From contig JAZJZX010000004.1 in the NCBI GenBank assembly GCA_040389445.1, positions 138,597-202,596 on the forward strand: a stretch of DNA of 64,000 bases, written 5' to 3'. Under the pieces are notes generated by a model. That model saw nothing but the letters and a program-made list of their open reading frames with translations. It searched no databases and was not told the DNA's origin. Every line of letters begins with the position of its first letter. Positions within the stretch are counted from its first letter, which is position 1. Of the stretch, positions 50,281 to 58,728 are shown in pieces. The position numbers and the translations under genes are program-made. The stretch is from UBA5189 sp040389445 (GTDB taxonomy: Bacteria; Chloroflexota; Limnocylindria; Limnocylindrales; CSP1-4).

Positions 50281-51678
50281 TCATCCCGCGCTCACGAGCC
50301 CCTTGTCCGCGGTGGGCTCGTTCTCCCAGCGGTCCAGGAGGTACGGCTTGAGCAGCTCGAATTCGCGTGCCTGCCGCATGACCCGCTCCTCGGCCTGGTC
50401 GGTGGTCAGGTCGCGGTTCTCGATGATGAAGCTGGCAACCCGCCCGAAGTAGACCGGCACGAACGAGGCGACCATCCGGTCGATGCCCTCCGGATCGCGG
50501 CGTGCCGCGAGAATCATGTCGTACACCGTCCGGGCCCACAGGTCGTCCGGGAAGTGGAAGCCGGCGAGGGAAGCCGCCATGTGCGCCGTGGTCGGGGTGA
50601 CGGCGCCCGGAGCATCCATGTCCAGCTTCGAACGCGCGGCGTCGGCCATGCGGCCGGCTTCCGCGGCCAGCTCGAGGATCGCGTCCGCATTGGCCGGTGC
50701 GAACATCCCGCGCCACGCGTCGGCGAGCGTCAGCGAACCGTTGTGGAACTCGGAGACCAGCCGGACGGTGTTGACATCGAGCGGAGGAGGCTCGGCCAGG
50801 CGCTCGAACCCGTAGGCCGGAATCTCGTGGCTGCTCCGGATGTCCTTCCAGCGGTCGGCATGGCGGACCGCCAGTCGGAGGATCGTTCCGACGACCTGCC
50901 GAAACATCGGCCCGAGGTCCGACCCCGGGTCCTTGGGGTCGTGGACCTTGGATCCGAGACGGGCCTGGCAGATCGCAAACCCGCCGGCCAGCGCCGTGGT
51001 CGTCATCCAGATGTCGATCCCGAACCGGCTGATGTCGTCGGTCCAGTCGTCCGCCTCGAGATAGTGCCTGACGAGGTCGCCGCTGACCCCGAAGTCGCCG
51101 CCGATGGGCTGGCGGATCCGGTGCCCATAGAGTGCCCGGGTCAGTGGATAGGTGACGGTATTGGTGATGGTGCCGTCGTACTTGTAGCGCGAGTAGAGCG
51201 GGGCGACGAAGTCGTAGCCGCCCTTGAGGATCGGCCCGGCGAGCAGCTCGACCCACTCGGGCAGGATGGATCGAAGGTCCGAGTCGACGACGACGAGGGC
51301 CTGGACCTGGAGCGCGTCGGCGATCTCGAAGATCGTGCGCAGGGCGGCGCCCTTGCCGCCGACGCCGCCGATCTGGGGGTAGGTCAGCGAGACGCGCGAC
51401 AACTTGTTCCGCGGCCGCACCAGGAGGATCTCCTCGACGTAGTCGGGCGGCTCGGTTTCCACGACCACGCGCTGGGTCCCATCGGGCGATCCCGCATCGG
51501 AATTGACCACCACGGGACGGAGATCCGGGAAGTACTGGACGAGACCGGCCTGCGCCGCGTGCACGACGTAGCCGATGGTCGCCGCGTTCTTGAAGCTGGG
51601 GATCCCGACCATGATGTCCGCTCGGTCGAGGCGGGCGATCTCCTCGCGGATCGCCGGCGTCAGCATCGATTGGGGCAT
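50281..51678 (-). CDS. mannosylglycerate-synthase-like glycosyltransferase
   Basis: The 465-residue cytoplasmic GT-A enzyme shows IMVGIPSFKNAATIGYVV (about 21-38), a nucleotide-sugar/metal motif VVVDSDLRS (about 128), acceptor-site segment QPIGGDFGVSGDLVRHYL (about 190-207) and FGIDIWMTTTALAGG (about 215-229). The QPxGG-x-x and WGID/FGID blocks are shared with mannosylglycerate/glucosylglycerate synthases (GT78). It lies 7 bp upstream of the Usp-GpgS gene. It probably makes a glycosylglycerate directly or acts after GpgS. The sugar donor is undetermined. Confidence 0.75.
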   Translation of the reverse strand: MPQSMLTPAIREEIARLDRADIMVGIPSFKNAATIGYVVHAAQAGLVQYFPDLRPVVVNSDAGSPDGTQRVVVETEPPDYVEEILLVRPRNKLSRVSLTYPQIGGVGGKGAALRTIFEIADALQVQALVVVDSDLRSILPEWVELLAGPILKGGYDFVAPLYSRYKYDGTITNTVTYPLTRALYGHRIRQPIGGDFGVSGDLVRHYLEADDWTDDISRFGIDIWMTTTALAGGFAICQARLGSKVHDPKDPGSDLGPMFRQVVGTILRLAVRHADRWKDIRSSHEIPAYGFERLAEPPPLDVNTVRLVSEFHNGSLTLADAWRGMFAPANADAILELAAEAGRMADAARSKLDMDAPGAVTPTTAHMAASLAGFHFPDDLWARTVYDMILAARRDPEGIDRMVASFVPVYFGRVASFIIENRDLTTDQAEERVMRQAREFELLKPYLLDRWENEPTADKGLVSAG

Positions 51679-51808
51679 GCGCTCACCCTACCATCGGTGG
51701 CGAACCGCCGGGCCGCCGGTGGGGCGTCAGCGCCGGGGCGCGCCGCCCCGGCCGCGCCGCCCCGGCCGCGCCGCCCCGGCAGGCCCCGGCCGCGCCGCCC
51801 GCGGGTCG

Positions 51809-52504
51809 TCAGCGTCGGGGTATGAGGGCCGTCGCCCACGCACCGTTGGGTTTGCCTGGCGTGTAGCGACTGTTGGCGCTTTTCACGGCGACCTCGCGAA
51901 ACCCGAGGGCGCGCCATTGTCCGTACCAGACCTCGACCGGAGGCCGGACGCTCACGGTCCGCCGGACGACTTCGCCCTCCACCAGCACGCCTTCGAGCAG
52001 CCGCTTCCGCTCGCCCAGCGGGACGTCGATGAGCGGCTGGCCGTCCAGCCACAGCAGGTCGACCGCGACGAACGCGGTCGGCGATGACGACGGCAACGCA
52101 ACGCGGCGGACCTGGGCCGCCTCGATGGCGTCGACCCGTTCGGGGTTGCGCGAGCCCATCAGGAGCTGGCGGCTCATCTGGGCAACGGATGGCACCGAAT
52201 CGAGGCCGATGACGGCCTCCGCGCCCGTCGTGTCGCGGAGTGGGGCCGGGAGCAGGTATCCATCCAGCACCAGCTCATCGGCACGCGCCGCGTCCTCCAG
52301 GGCGCTGCGCAGGAGGTCGTACCCGTCGAGCGGCTCCCCCTGCTCGTCCCGGATCCGCGACTCGCCGCCGAACACATCGATCAGGACCCGGCGCCCTCCC
52401 CACAGCGGCTCCCAGATCCCATCCCTGATGCTCCGGAAGTTCGCGCGACCGTACGGCATCGGCTTCAGATCCGCGGGCCGGATGGTGTTCGGCGGCGTGC
52501 TCAT
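51809..52504 (-). CDS. degenerate DNA-ligase-like adenylation-domain protein
   Basis: The 231-residue protein aligns in outline to the adenylation domain of ATP-dependent DNA ligases. Motif I region GIWEPLWGGRRVLIDV stands where E-x-K-x-D-G-x-R is expected, a strand with ELVLDGYLLP follows, then VDLLWLDGQPLIDVPLGERKRLLEG, and motif V-like EVAVKSANSRYTPGKPNGAWATA. The nucleophilic Lys is Leu and the motif I Asp is Gly, so ligase chemistry seems impossible. It may be a regulatory or nucleic-acid-binding pseudoenzyme. No Ku or LigD partner is seen. Confidence 0.72.
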   Translation of the reverse strand: MSTPPNTIRPADLKPMPYGRANFRSIRDGIWEPLWGGRRVLIDVFGGESRIRDEQGEPLDGYDLLRSALEDAARADELVLDGYLLPAPLRDTTGAEAVIGLDSVPSVAQMSRQLLMGSRNPERVDAIEAAQVRRVALPSSSPTAFVAVDLLWLDGQPLIDVPLGERKRLLEGVLVEGEVVRRTVSVRPPVEVWYGQWRALGFREVAVKSANSRYTPGKPNGAWATALIPRR

Positions 52505-52588
52505 GGCGGCATCCTAGCGCGATCGAGGGAACGATCCTCGTGGATCTCTCCGTTCCGGGCGGGTACCGCGCGGCTATCATCCGCGCAG

Positions 52589-54046
52589 GTGGACGATCCG
52601 GCCGAAACGATCGCCCGCGTCCCGATTGGCCCAACGATCTGGAGACCGCCGATGCAGCGCCTCGCCGCCCTCAACCGGCACCTCGCCCTCACCCGGCGAG
52701 TCTCCGCGCCCCGCCGGGCCCTCGCCGCCCTCACGCCGTCCGGTCAGGCTCGGGTCCCCGCGGCCTGGGCGATGTACGACTTCGCGAACACGATCTTCAG
52801 CTTCGCGGTGGTATCCGGAGCCATCGGCCTGTGGCTGACCGACACGGGGCAGTTCGGGGAGCGCGACGGGAATTTCCTGCTGAGCGTCGGCATCGTCGTG
52901 AGCGTGGGATTGAACGCCCTGGTCTCGCCCATTCTCGGCGCCCTGTCGGACCGCGGCGGCCAGCGACTGCCATTCCTGCTGGCGTTCACGGTGCTGTGCG
53001 TCGGCGCCACGGCCTTCATCGCCGACATCGGCGCGACCGGCGGCCTGGTCCTGTTCATCATCGCCAACTTCGCCTATCAGTCATCGCTCATCTACTACGA
53101 CGCCACGCTCCGGACGGTCAGCAAGCCGGATACGCGCGGCAGCCTGTCCGGGATCGGCGTCGCGGTCGGGTACCTGGGCACGATCGTGGTCGGGCTCGCG
53201 ATCTTCCTGCTCGATGTCCCCGTCGAGGATCGGTTCCGCCTCGCGTCCGTGATGTTCGCGTTCTTCGCGATCCCGATCTTCGTGTACGTGAAGGAGGAGG
53301 CGACCGGTGACACGGTCTCCCGAGCCGAGGTCGCCGGTTCCTTCGGCCAGATCTTCCAGACGCTCGACCATGCACGCGCCGTGCCCGGCCTCGGCCGGTT
53401 CCTCCTCGGCCGGTTCTTCTATTCGGACGCCGTCAACACCGTGATCGTGGTCATGAGCGTGGTGACGGTCCACGCGATGGGCATGACCCCGACGGTTGCC
53501 AACCTGGTGCTCCTGGGGCTCACGGTCGTCGCGGTCGCGGCCAGCTTCGGCTGGGGCCGGCTCGTCGATCGCTGGGGCCCCAAGCGAACGCTGATGGCGG
53601 TCCTCTGGTCGTGGGCGGTGGGCCTGATCCTCGGCGGCATCTCGATCGGGATCGGCGGCACGGGCGGCATCGCACTGTTCCTCATCGCCGGCGCGATCCT
53701 CGGCAGCGGACTCGGCGGGGTCCAGGTCGCGGATCGGGTCTTCATGCTCCGGCTCTCACCCCCGGCGCGGCTCGGCGAGTTCTTCGGGCTGTACGGGCTG
53801 GTCGGCAAGGGGTCGCAGGTCATCGGTCAGCTGCTGTACGGACTGATCCTGCTCTGGACGTTCGATGCGCTCGGGAACGGTGCCTACCAGATCGCGGTGC
53901 TCAGCCTCCTCGTCACGATGATCATCGGCGCGTGGCTGATCCGGCCCGTTTCGGACGAATGGTCGGGATCCGGCGAGGTGGACGATCGGGCCGCCCCACC
54001 ACCTGATCGGCTTGCACCCGGATCGTCCTCGATGGAGCCGCGCTAG
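52589..54046 (+). CDS. MFS transporter, Atg22/UMF1 family
   Basis: The frame starts at GTG 52589; ATG 52652 (MQRLAALNRHLAL) is also possible. The 485-residue product has about twelve helices, with the family signature AWAMYDFANTIFSFAV at the first helix, GALSDRGGQRLPFL between helices 2 and 3, and VDRWGPKRTLMAV in the second half. UMF1/Atg22 proteins are MFS carriers, some exporting amino acids from vacuoles; the bacterial substrate is unknown. It is divergent from the ligase-like gene. Confidence 0.87.
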   Translation: MDDPAETIARVPIGPTIWRPPMQRLAALNRHLALTRRVSAPRRALAALTPSGQARVPAAWAMYDFANTIFSFAVVSGAIGLWLTDTGQFGERDGNFLLSVGIVVSVGLNALVSPILGALSDRGGQRLPFLLAFTVLCVGATAFIADIGATGGLVLFIIANFAYQSSLIYYDATLRTVSKPDTRGSLSGIGVAVGYLGTIVVGLAIFLLDVPVEDRFRLASVMFAFFAIPIFVYVKEEATGDTVSRAEVAGSFGQIFQTLDHARAVPGLGRFLLGRFFYSDAVNTVIVVMSVVTVHAMGMTPTVANLVLLGLTVVAVAASFGWGRLVDRWGPKRTLMAVLWSWAVGLILGGISIGIGGTGGIALFLIAGAILGSGLGGVQVADRVFMLRLSPPARLGEFFGLYGLVGKGSQVIGQLLYGLILLWTFDALGNGAYQIAVLSLLVTMIIGAWLIRPVSDEWSGSGEVDDRAAPPPDRLAPGSSSMEPR

Positions 54047-54540
54047 GGAGAGGCCGCTCGTCGGCCCCCGCACGCCCGGAGGTTGCGCGCGGCGCGGTGC
54101 GGTCGCGGGTCGCGGTCGCGGTGCGGGCCCCGCACGCCCGGAGGTTGCGCGCGGCGCGGTGCGGTCGNNNNNNNNNNNNNNNNNNNNNNNNNNNNNNNNN
54201 NNNNNNNNNNNNNNNNNNNNNNNNNNNNNNNNNNNNNNNNNNNNNNNNNNNNNNNNNNNNNNNNNNNCGGAGGTTGCGCGCGGCGCGGTGCGGTCGCGGG
54301 TCGCGGTCGCGGTGCGGGTCGCCGGTCGCTCGGCCGCTCGGCCCTCGCACGCCCGGTCGCGGTGCGGGCCCCGCACGCCCGGAGGTTGCGCGCGGCGCGG
54401 TGCGGTCGCGGGTCGCGGTCGCGGTGCGGGTCGCGGGTCGCCGGTCGCTCGGCCGCTCGGCCCTCGCACGCCCGGTCGCGGTGCGGCCGCGCGGCCGCGC
54501 GGCGCGGGTCGCGGTCGGCGGTCGCGGGTCGGCGTGCCCC
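54047..54540. repeat. GC-rich tandem repeat array containing an assembly gap
   Basis: Units of GGAGGTTGCGCGCGGCGCGG followed by TGCGGTCGCGGGTCGCGGTCGCGGTGCGG recur at about 54080, 54140, 54268 and 54381, with CGGTCGCTCGGCCGCTCGGC blocks between. The 100-N gap (54168-54267) lies within the array. No protein-coding support was seen despite open frames on both strands. Confidence 0.85.
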
Positions 54541-54850
54541 TGATGGCGTCGATATTGCCTATCCGACATCACGCGGGGTCATGGCCAGGTGGCTGGGTAG
54601 ATCGTGCCCCGGATCCGGGCTTCGACAGGCATGAACACGCGACATCACGTTCGTCGCGTGCTCAACTCGCCTCGATCAGGTTCGATGGGGCCCGCTGTGG
54701 GCTGTAGAGCCCGGCGGCGACATGGCCCAAGCCCGTCGTGATGTCGGTTTGACACAAATCTGGGGAGGCCGCGCGGACCGCGGCTCGGGCCTTCGCGGCG
54801 CGCCCCTCGCACCACGCCCATCGCCCCGGGCCCTCGGGCCGCCCATCGCG
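54541..54850. other. unique intergenic DNA between repeat arrays
   Basis: About 300 bp contain GACATCAC twice (near 54567 and 54641) and GTGATGTC once (near 54737), i.e. short inverted motifs. No gene, terminator or promoter was recognised. Confidence 0.4.
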
Positions 54851-55045
54851 GCGCGCCAGGGGGTCGCGTTCGGTGTCGGGCGCGTTCGGTGTCGGGCGCG
54901 TTCGGTGTCGGGCGGCGGTCCCCCTCGGGCGCCGTTCCGTGTCGGGCGCGTTCCGTGTCGGGCGCCGGTCCCCGTCGGGCGCGGTTCCCCGTCGGGCGCG
55001 GTTCCCCGTCGGGCGCGGTTCCCCGGCGTTCCTGTTCGGCGCCTC
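54851..55045. repeat. 16-bp minisatellite
   Basis: GCGTTCGGTGTCGGGC and GCGGTTCCCCGTCGGG type units are repeated about ten times with variation. It abuts the galE stop. Confidence 0.75.
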
Positions 55046-55050
55046 GAGGT

Positions 55051-56052
55051 TCACCTGAGGTCGGTGTCGTACCCCGACGGGTGGCGTTGCCGCCATGCCC
55101 AGGCAGAACCGATCATGGCGTCCAGCGTGGACCTGGCGGGCCGCCATCCGAGGACTTCGGCCGCTCGATCGATCGCCGCCACCAGCACCGGTGGATCACC
55201 GACGCGCCGCGGGCCGCTCGTGTGGGGGACGGGCCGACCGACGACTGCCTCCGTCGCGGCGAGGACCTCCTTCACGCTGAATCCGCCGCCGCTCCCGAGG
55301 TTGCAGACGAGCGGCCGATCCGTCCGGGGATCCCCCGGCGCCGTCGCCTCGAGTGCCGCGAGATGCGCATCCGCCAGGTCGATGACATGGATGTAGTCCC
55401 GGATGGGAGTCCCATCTGGGGTGGGGTAGTCCTCGCCGAACAGGGTGAGTGGCGGTCCGCCCTCAGCGGCTGCGAGGGCGTTCGGGATCAGGTGCGTCTC
55501 AGGGTCGTGGCGCTCCCCGTTGGCCTCGGTCGCACCCGCAACGTTGAAGTACCGGAGGCTGACGCTGCGCAGCCCATAGGCGGACCCGTACCAGGCCATC
55601 GTGCCCTCGAAGATGCGCTTCGTTTCGCCGTACGGGTTGATCGGCCGAAGCGGCGCACCTTCCGCAATCGGCGATGCGTCGGGGACGCCGTACACGGCCG
55701 CGGTCGATGAAAAGACGATCCTGCCGATCCCGAAACGTCGCATCGCATCGAGCAGGGTGACGCCGCCCACGACATTCGCCTGGTAGTACCCCGCCGGGTC
55801 CGTCATCGATTCGCCGACCAGCGATCTTGCGGCGCAGTGCAGGACCGCCTCGATCCGCCCGGCCTCGAGGGTCCGGCCGACGGCCTCGGGGTCCGCGAAC
55901 GATCCACGGACCAGTGCCACGCCGCCTGCAAGCGAACCACGGTGTCCCGTCGAGAGATTGTCGAGGACCGTGACCTCGTGCCCGGACTGGACGAGGCGTT
56001 CGACCGAGGCAGAACCGACATACCCGGCGCCGCCGGTGACGAGGATGCGCAT
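55051..56052 (-). CDS. galE: UDP-glucose 4-epimerase
   Basis: ATG 56052 starts the Rossmann fold directly (MRILVTGGAGYVGSASVERL, GxxGxxG). The 333-residue extended SDR has LDNLSTGHR, the catalytic Ser in FSSTAAVYG, the Tyr-x3-Lys in NPYGETKR, and GalE-specific SLRYFNVAGA and PTPDGTPIRDYIHV. It interconverts UDP-glucose and UDP-galactose with bound NAD. UDP-glucose may also feed the glycosylglycerate genes elsewhere in the window. Confidence 0.92.
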   Translation of the reverse strand: MRILVTGGAGYVGSASVERLVQSGHEVTVLDNLSTGHRGSLAGGVALVRGSFADPEAVGRTLEAGRIEAVLHCAARSLVGESMTDPAGYYQANVVGGVTLLDAMRRFGIGRIVFSSTAAVYGVPDASPIAEGAPLRPINPYGETKRIFEGTMAWYGSAYGLRSVSLRYFNVAGATEANGERHDPETHLIPNALAAAEGGPPLTLFGEDYPTPDGTPIRDYIHVIDLADAHLAALEATAPGDPRTDRPLVCNLGSGGGFSVKEVLAATEAVVGRPVPHTSGPRRVGDPPVLVAAIDRAAEVLGWRPARSTLDAMIGSAWAWRQRHPSGYDTDLR

Positions 56053-56101
56053 CGGCCAAGGATACGGGTGGGCCCGCCGATGGTGGGCGATGTCGGCGCC
56101 G

Positions 56102-56575
56102 TCAGCCTCGAAGGCCGAACAGCGCCAGGATGCGATCGAGCAGGGAGCGCCGCCGGCCGGCGACCGGATTCGGGACGGCGACCGGATTCGGGACGGCGAC
56201 CGGATTCGGGACGGCGACCGGATTCGGGACGGCGGCGACCGGATTCGGGACGGCGGCGGCCACCGGGACGGCGGCGGGCACCGGGACCGCCGCCGGATTC
56301 GGGACTGCGGCCGGGCTGCGGCCTTGCAACGAGCCGGACTCCAGTTGATTGACCAATCGCTGGGCGGCGGCCTCGTCCGGATCGATCGCGAGCGCCCGGC
56401 GAGCATGATCGAGCGCTTGCTGCGAATCGCCCCGCGCCTGTGCCACCTGCGCAAGCCCGACCATCGCGATCGCGTTGCGCGGGTCCGCCTCCGCCACCTG
56501 CGCGAACAGGTGCTCTGCTCGATCCAGCGAGCCGTCGGCCAGGAATCGCTCCGCGACGAGCAGGAGCTCGATCAT
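56102..56575 (-). CDS. TPR protein with VPNPVA repeat tail
   Basis: The 157-residue protein has about two TPR units (LDRAEHLFAQVAEADPRNAIAMVGLAQVAQARGDSQQALDHARRAL). A low-complexity tail of VPNPVA/AAVP repeats encoded by an 18-bp tandem follows, then a basic amphipathic end (RRRSLLDRILALFGL). The ATG overlaps the CCA-enzyme stop by 4 bp. It is a protein-protein adaptor of unknown partner; the amphipathic C-terminus may bind membrane. Confidence 0.72.
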   Translation of the reverse strand: MIELLLVAERFLADGSLDRAEHLFAQVAEADPRNAIAMVGLAQVAQARGDSQQALDHARRALAIDPDEAAAQRLVNQLESGSLQGRSPAAVPNPAAVPVPAAVPVAAAVPNPVAAVPNPVAVPNPVAVPNPVAVPNPVAGRRRSLLDRILALFGLRG

Positions 56576-58170
56576 CGGTCCTCCGTCAGCATGGCCTGGG
56601 CGAGGAGCAGGAGGGTCGGCCGATCGTTGATTGCCGGATCCGTGACCGCCTGGTCCAGCAGCTGGTCGAGGATGTGTCCCAGTACCGGCCCCTCCTCGAG
56701 GCCGAGCTCCGCGATCAGATCCGAACCGCCGACCGCCAGGTCCCCCCGGTCCAGGACCGTGGGCCGGGCCAGCTGTTGTGCCACGCGGCGCCGCAGATCG
56801 TCCAGCCCATGGGCGGTACGACCCACGCCGCTGCCCTCGTTGTCCGCCTCTCGGAGGAGGAAGAGCGGCGTCAGGGCGTCGCGGCCGATCCGCTGGATGA
56901 ATCGACGGACGCCCGAATCGCCCCAGCTCTCGTCGTACACGAACATGTGATGACGAACGAGGTGGACCACCCGCTCGGTCACGACGCGCGGAAACTTGAG
57001 CCGCGTCATGAACGCGAAGGCCAGGTCGGCGCCGACTGCGTCGTGAGCGTGAAAGTGACCGTCGGCCATCGTCAGGGGCTTGCCGATGTCGTGGAGCAGC
57101 GCGGCGAGTCGAACGACGGGACGATCGGCCGGCACGGCGTCCACCGTTCGCACCGTGTGGTCCCAGAGATCCTCGCCCGGGATCTTGTTCTGCGGGATCC
57201 CGCGCTGGGCGGCAAGCTCCGGGGCGACGACCTCCAGGATGCCGGTCGCGGCCATCAGGCGGAGCCCGATCGAGGGCCGGTCCGCACTGAGCAGCTTGTC
57301 CAGCTCGGCTGCCAGGCGCTCCGCGGACAGATGCGCCACGAGGCTCGATCGTGCCTGGATGGCGGCCAGCGTGCCTGCCTCGATCCCGAAATCGAGGGTG
57401 GCCGCGAGGCGGACGGCACGGACCATTCGAAGCGCGTCTTCCTCGAACCGACGGCGCGGGTCGCCGACCGCCCGGATCGATCTCGCCTCGATATCGGCAA
57501 TCCCTCCGTGTGGATCGAGGAGCGCCGGGGTTGCCCCGGCGCCGGGCGCGTCGCCGAGAGCTGCCACGTCGCCGAGGGCCGCCACCGCCCCGGGCGCGTC
57601 GGCCGCGGAATGGGGCACCGCCCCGGGCGCGTCGGCCGCGGAATGGGGCACCGCCCCGGGCGGGTCCGCGCCCCAGGCGAGGGCGTTGATGGTGAAGTCG
57701 CGCCGGGCCAGGTCGTCCGCGATGGCGTCGCCGAACTCCACCCGGTGCGGACGGCGATGGTCCGCGTAGTCGTGATCGGAACGGAAGGTCGTGATCTCGA
57801 AGTCGGTGCCGTCCTGCCGCACGGCGACTGTCCCGAACCGGTTCTCATAGACCGCGCCGGGGAACAGCTCGAGCAGGCGGTCCGGCCGCGCATCGGTGGC
57901 CATGTCCCAGTCGGCCGGCTCACGGCCGAGGATGACGTCCCGCAGCGAGCCGCCCACGACGTAGCCGGCGTGTCCGGACACCCACAGTGTCTCGAGGATG
58001 GCCAGGACCGGACCGGGCGGCCGGATCTCCGGCGCGGGATTGGGCGGGCGCACCCCGGCGGCCGGGTCGGGCGGCCGCACCCCGGCGGCCGGGTCGGGCG
58101 GGGGCACCACGGCCTGCCCGCCGCGGATCAGTGACGCGCCGGCGGCCGGAGCGGGCGGTCGCTTCGCCAC
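56572..58170 (-). CDS. cca: tRNA nucleotidyltransferase / poly(A) polymerase family with HD domain
   Basis: GTG 58170 lies 15 bp after the HNH stop. The 532-residue protein has a Pro/Ala repeat N-terminus (DPAAGVRPP). The class II nucleotidyltransferase head follows: GYVVGGSLRDVILG (69-82), DWDMATDA with the catalytic Asp pair (88-93) and RRDFTINALAW (156-166). Then come the neck/body helices and an HD domain (LLHDIGKP, RLVRHHM-like). Between the head motif and LDPHGG is a ~50-residue insertion with two exact DAPGAVPHSAA repeats (33-bp units). It probably repairs or adds tRNA CCA ends, which the CCA-less tRNA-Thr gene would need. Confidence 0.87.
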   Translation of the reverse strand: MAKRPPAPAAGASLIRGGQAVVPPPDPAAGVRPPDPAAGVRPPNPAPEIRPPGPVLAILETLWVSGHAGYVVGGSLRDVILGREPADWDMATDARPDRLLELFPGAVYENRFGTVAVRQDGTDFEITTFRSDHDYADHRRPHRVEFGDAIADDLARRDFTINALAWGADPPGAVPHSAADAPGAVPHSAADAPGAVAALGDVAALGDAPGAGATPALLDPHGGIADIEARSIRAVGDPRRRFEEDALRMVRAVRLAATLDFGIEAGTLAAIQARSSLVAHLSAERLAAELDKLLSADRPSIGLRLMAATGILEVVAPELAAQRGIPQNKIPGEDLWDHTVRTVDAVPADRPVVRLAALLHDIGKPLTMADGHFHAHDAVGADLAFAFMTRLKFPRVVTERVVHLVRHHMFVYDESWGDSGVRRFIQRIGRDALTPLFLLREADNEGSGVGRTAHGLDDLRRRVAQQLARPTVLDRGDLAVGGSDLIAELGLEEGPVLGHILDQLLDQAVTDPAINDRPTLLLLAQAMLTEDR

Positions 58171-58184
58171 GGCCTGCCCGCCGG

Positions 58185-58700
58185 TCAATTCCGGCCGAGG
58201 AACAGGTACGAGCGCCAGGTCTCGTTCCGCTCGTCGGCGAGATACGGCGTGAAGAGGGAATAGAGGTCGCTGCGGGGTTCGAACGGAGCTCGGATCAGGC
58301 GCAGCCGTGCCTCGTCGAGAGTCTTGCTGCCCTTGCGGTGATTGCACACCGTGCACGCTGCCACCAGGTTCTCCCAGGTGTGCGTCCCGCCGCGGTGACG
58401 CGGAATCACGTGATCCAGGGTCAGGTCGTGGGCAACCCGCCCGCAGTACTGGCAGGTATGGCGATCGCGCGAGAAGACCTCGCGGCGGGTCAGCTTCACG
58501 CGCGGGCGCGGCCGTCGTATCCGGTGCTGGAGTCGGATCACGGATGGTGCCCGGAACTCGGTCCGCGGGGTCCGGATCATCTGATGGTCGTATTCGAGGA
58601 CCTCGGCCTTCTCGCCGAACACGAGTCGGAACGCACGAGGCAGGTTCGTGACGTTCAGCGGCTCGTAATCCTGGTTCAGGACGAGCACGACGCCGTTCAT
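58185..58700 (-). CDS. HNH endonuclease family protein
   Basis: The 171-residue protein starts MNGVVLVLNQDYEPLNVTNLPRAFRLVFGEKAEVLEY, the conserved opening of a widespread actinobacterial/chloroflexal HNH family. The nuclease motif is complete: CQYCG, LTLDHVIPRHRGGTHTWENLVAAC and CNHRKGS, with two Cys pairs for structural Zn. The family is common in chromosomes and its cellular role is not established. It lies 15 bp ahead of the CCA enzyme gene. Confidence 0.9.
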   Translation of the reverse strand: MNGVVLVLNQDYEPLNVTNLPRAFRLVFGEKAEVLEYDHQMIRTPRTEFRAPSVIRLQHRIRRPRPRVKLTRREVFSRDRHTCQYCGRVAHDLTLDHVIPRHRGGTHTWENLVAACTVCNHRKGSKTLDEARLRLIRAPFEPRSDLYSLFTPYLADERNETWRSYLFLGRN

Positions 58701-58728
58701 GCGCGGGATGCTAGCAACGGATCGGCGG

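Noticed and set aside
54047..54540. CRISPR array
   Set aside because: The repeats are adjacent and imperfect, with no unique spacers of constant length and no cas genes.
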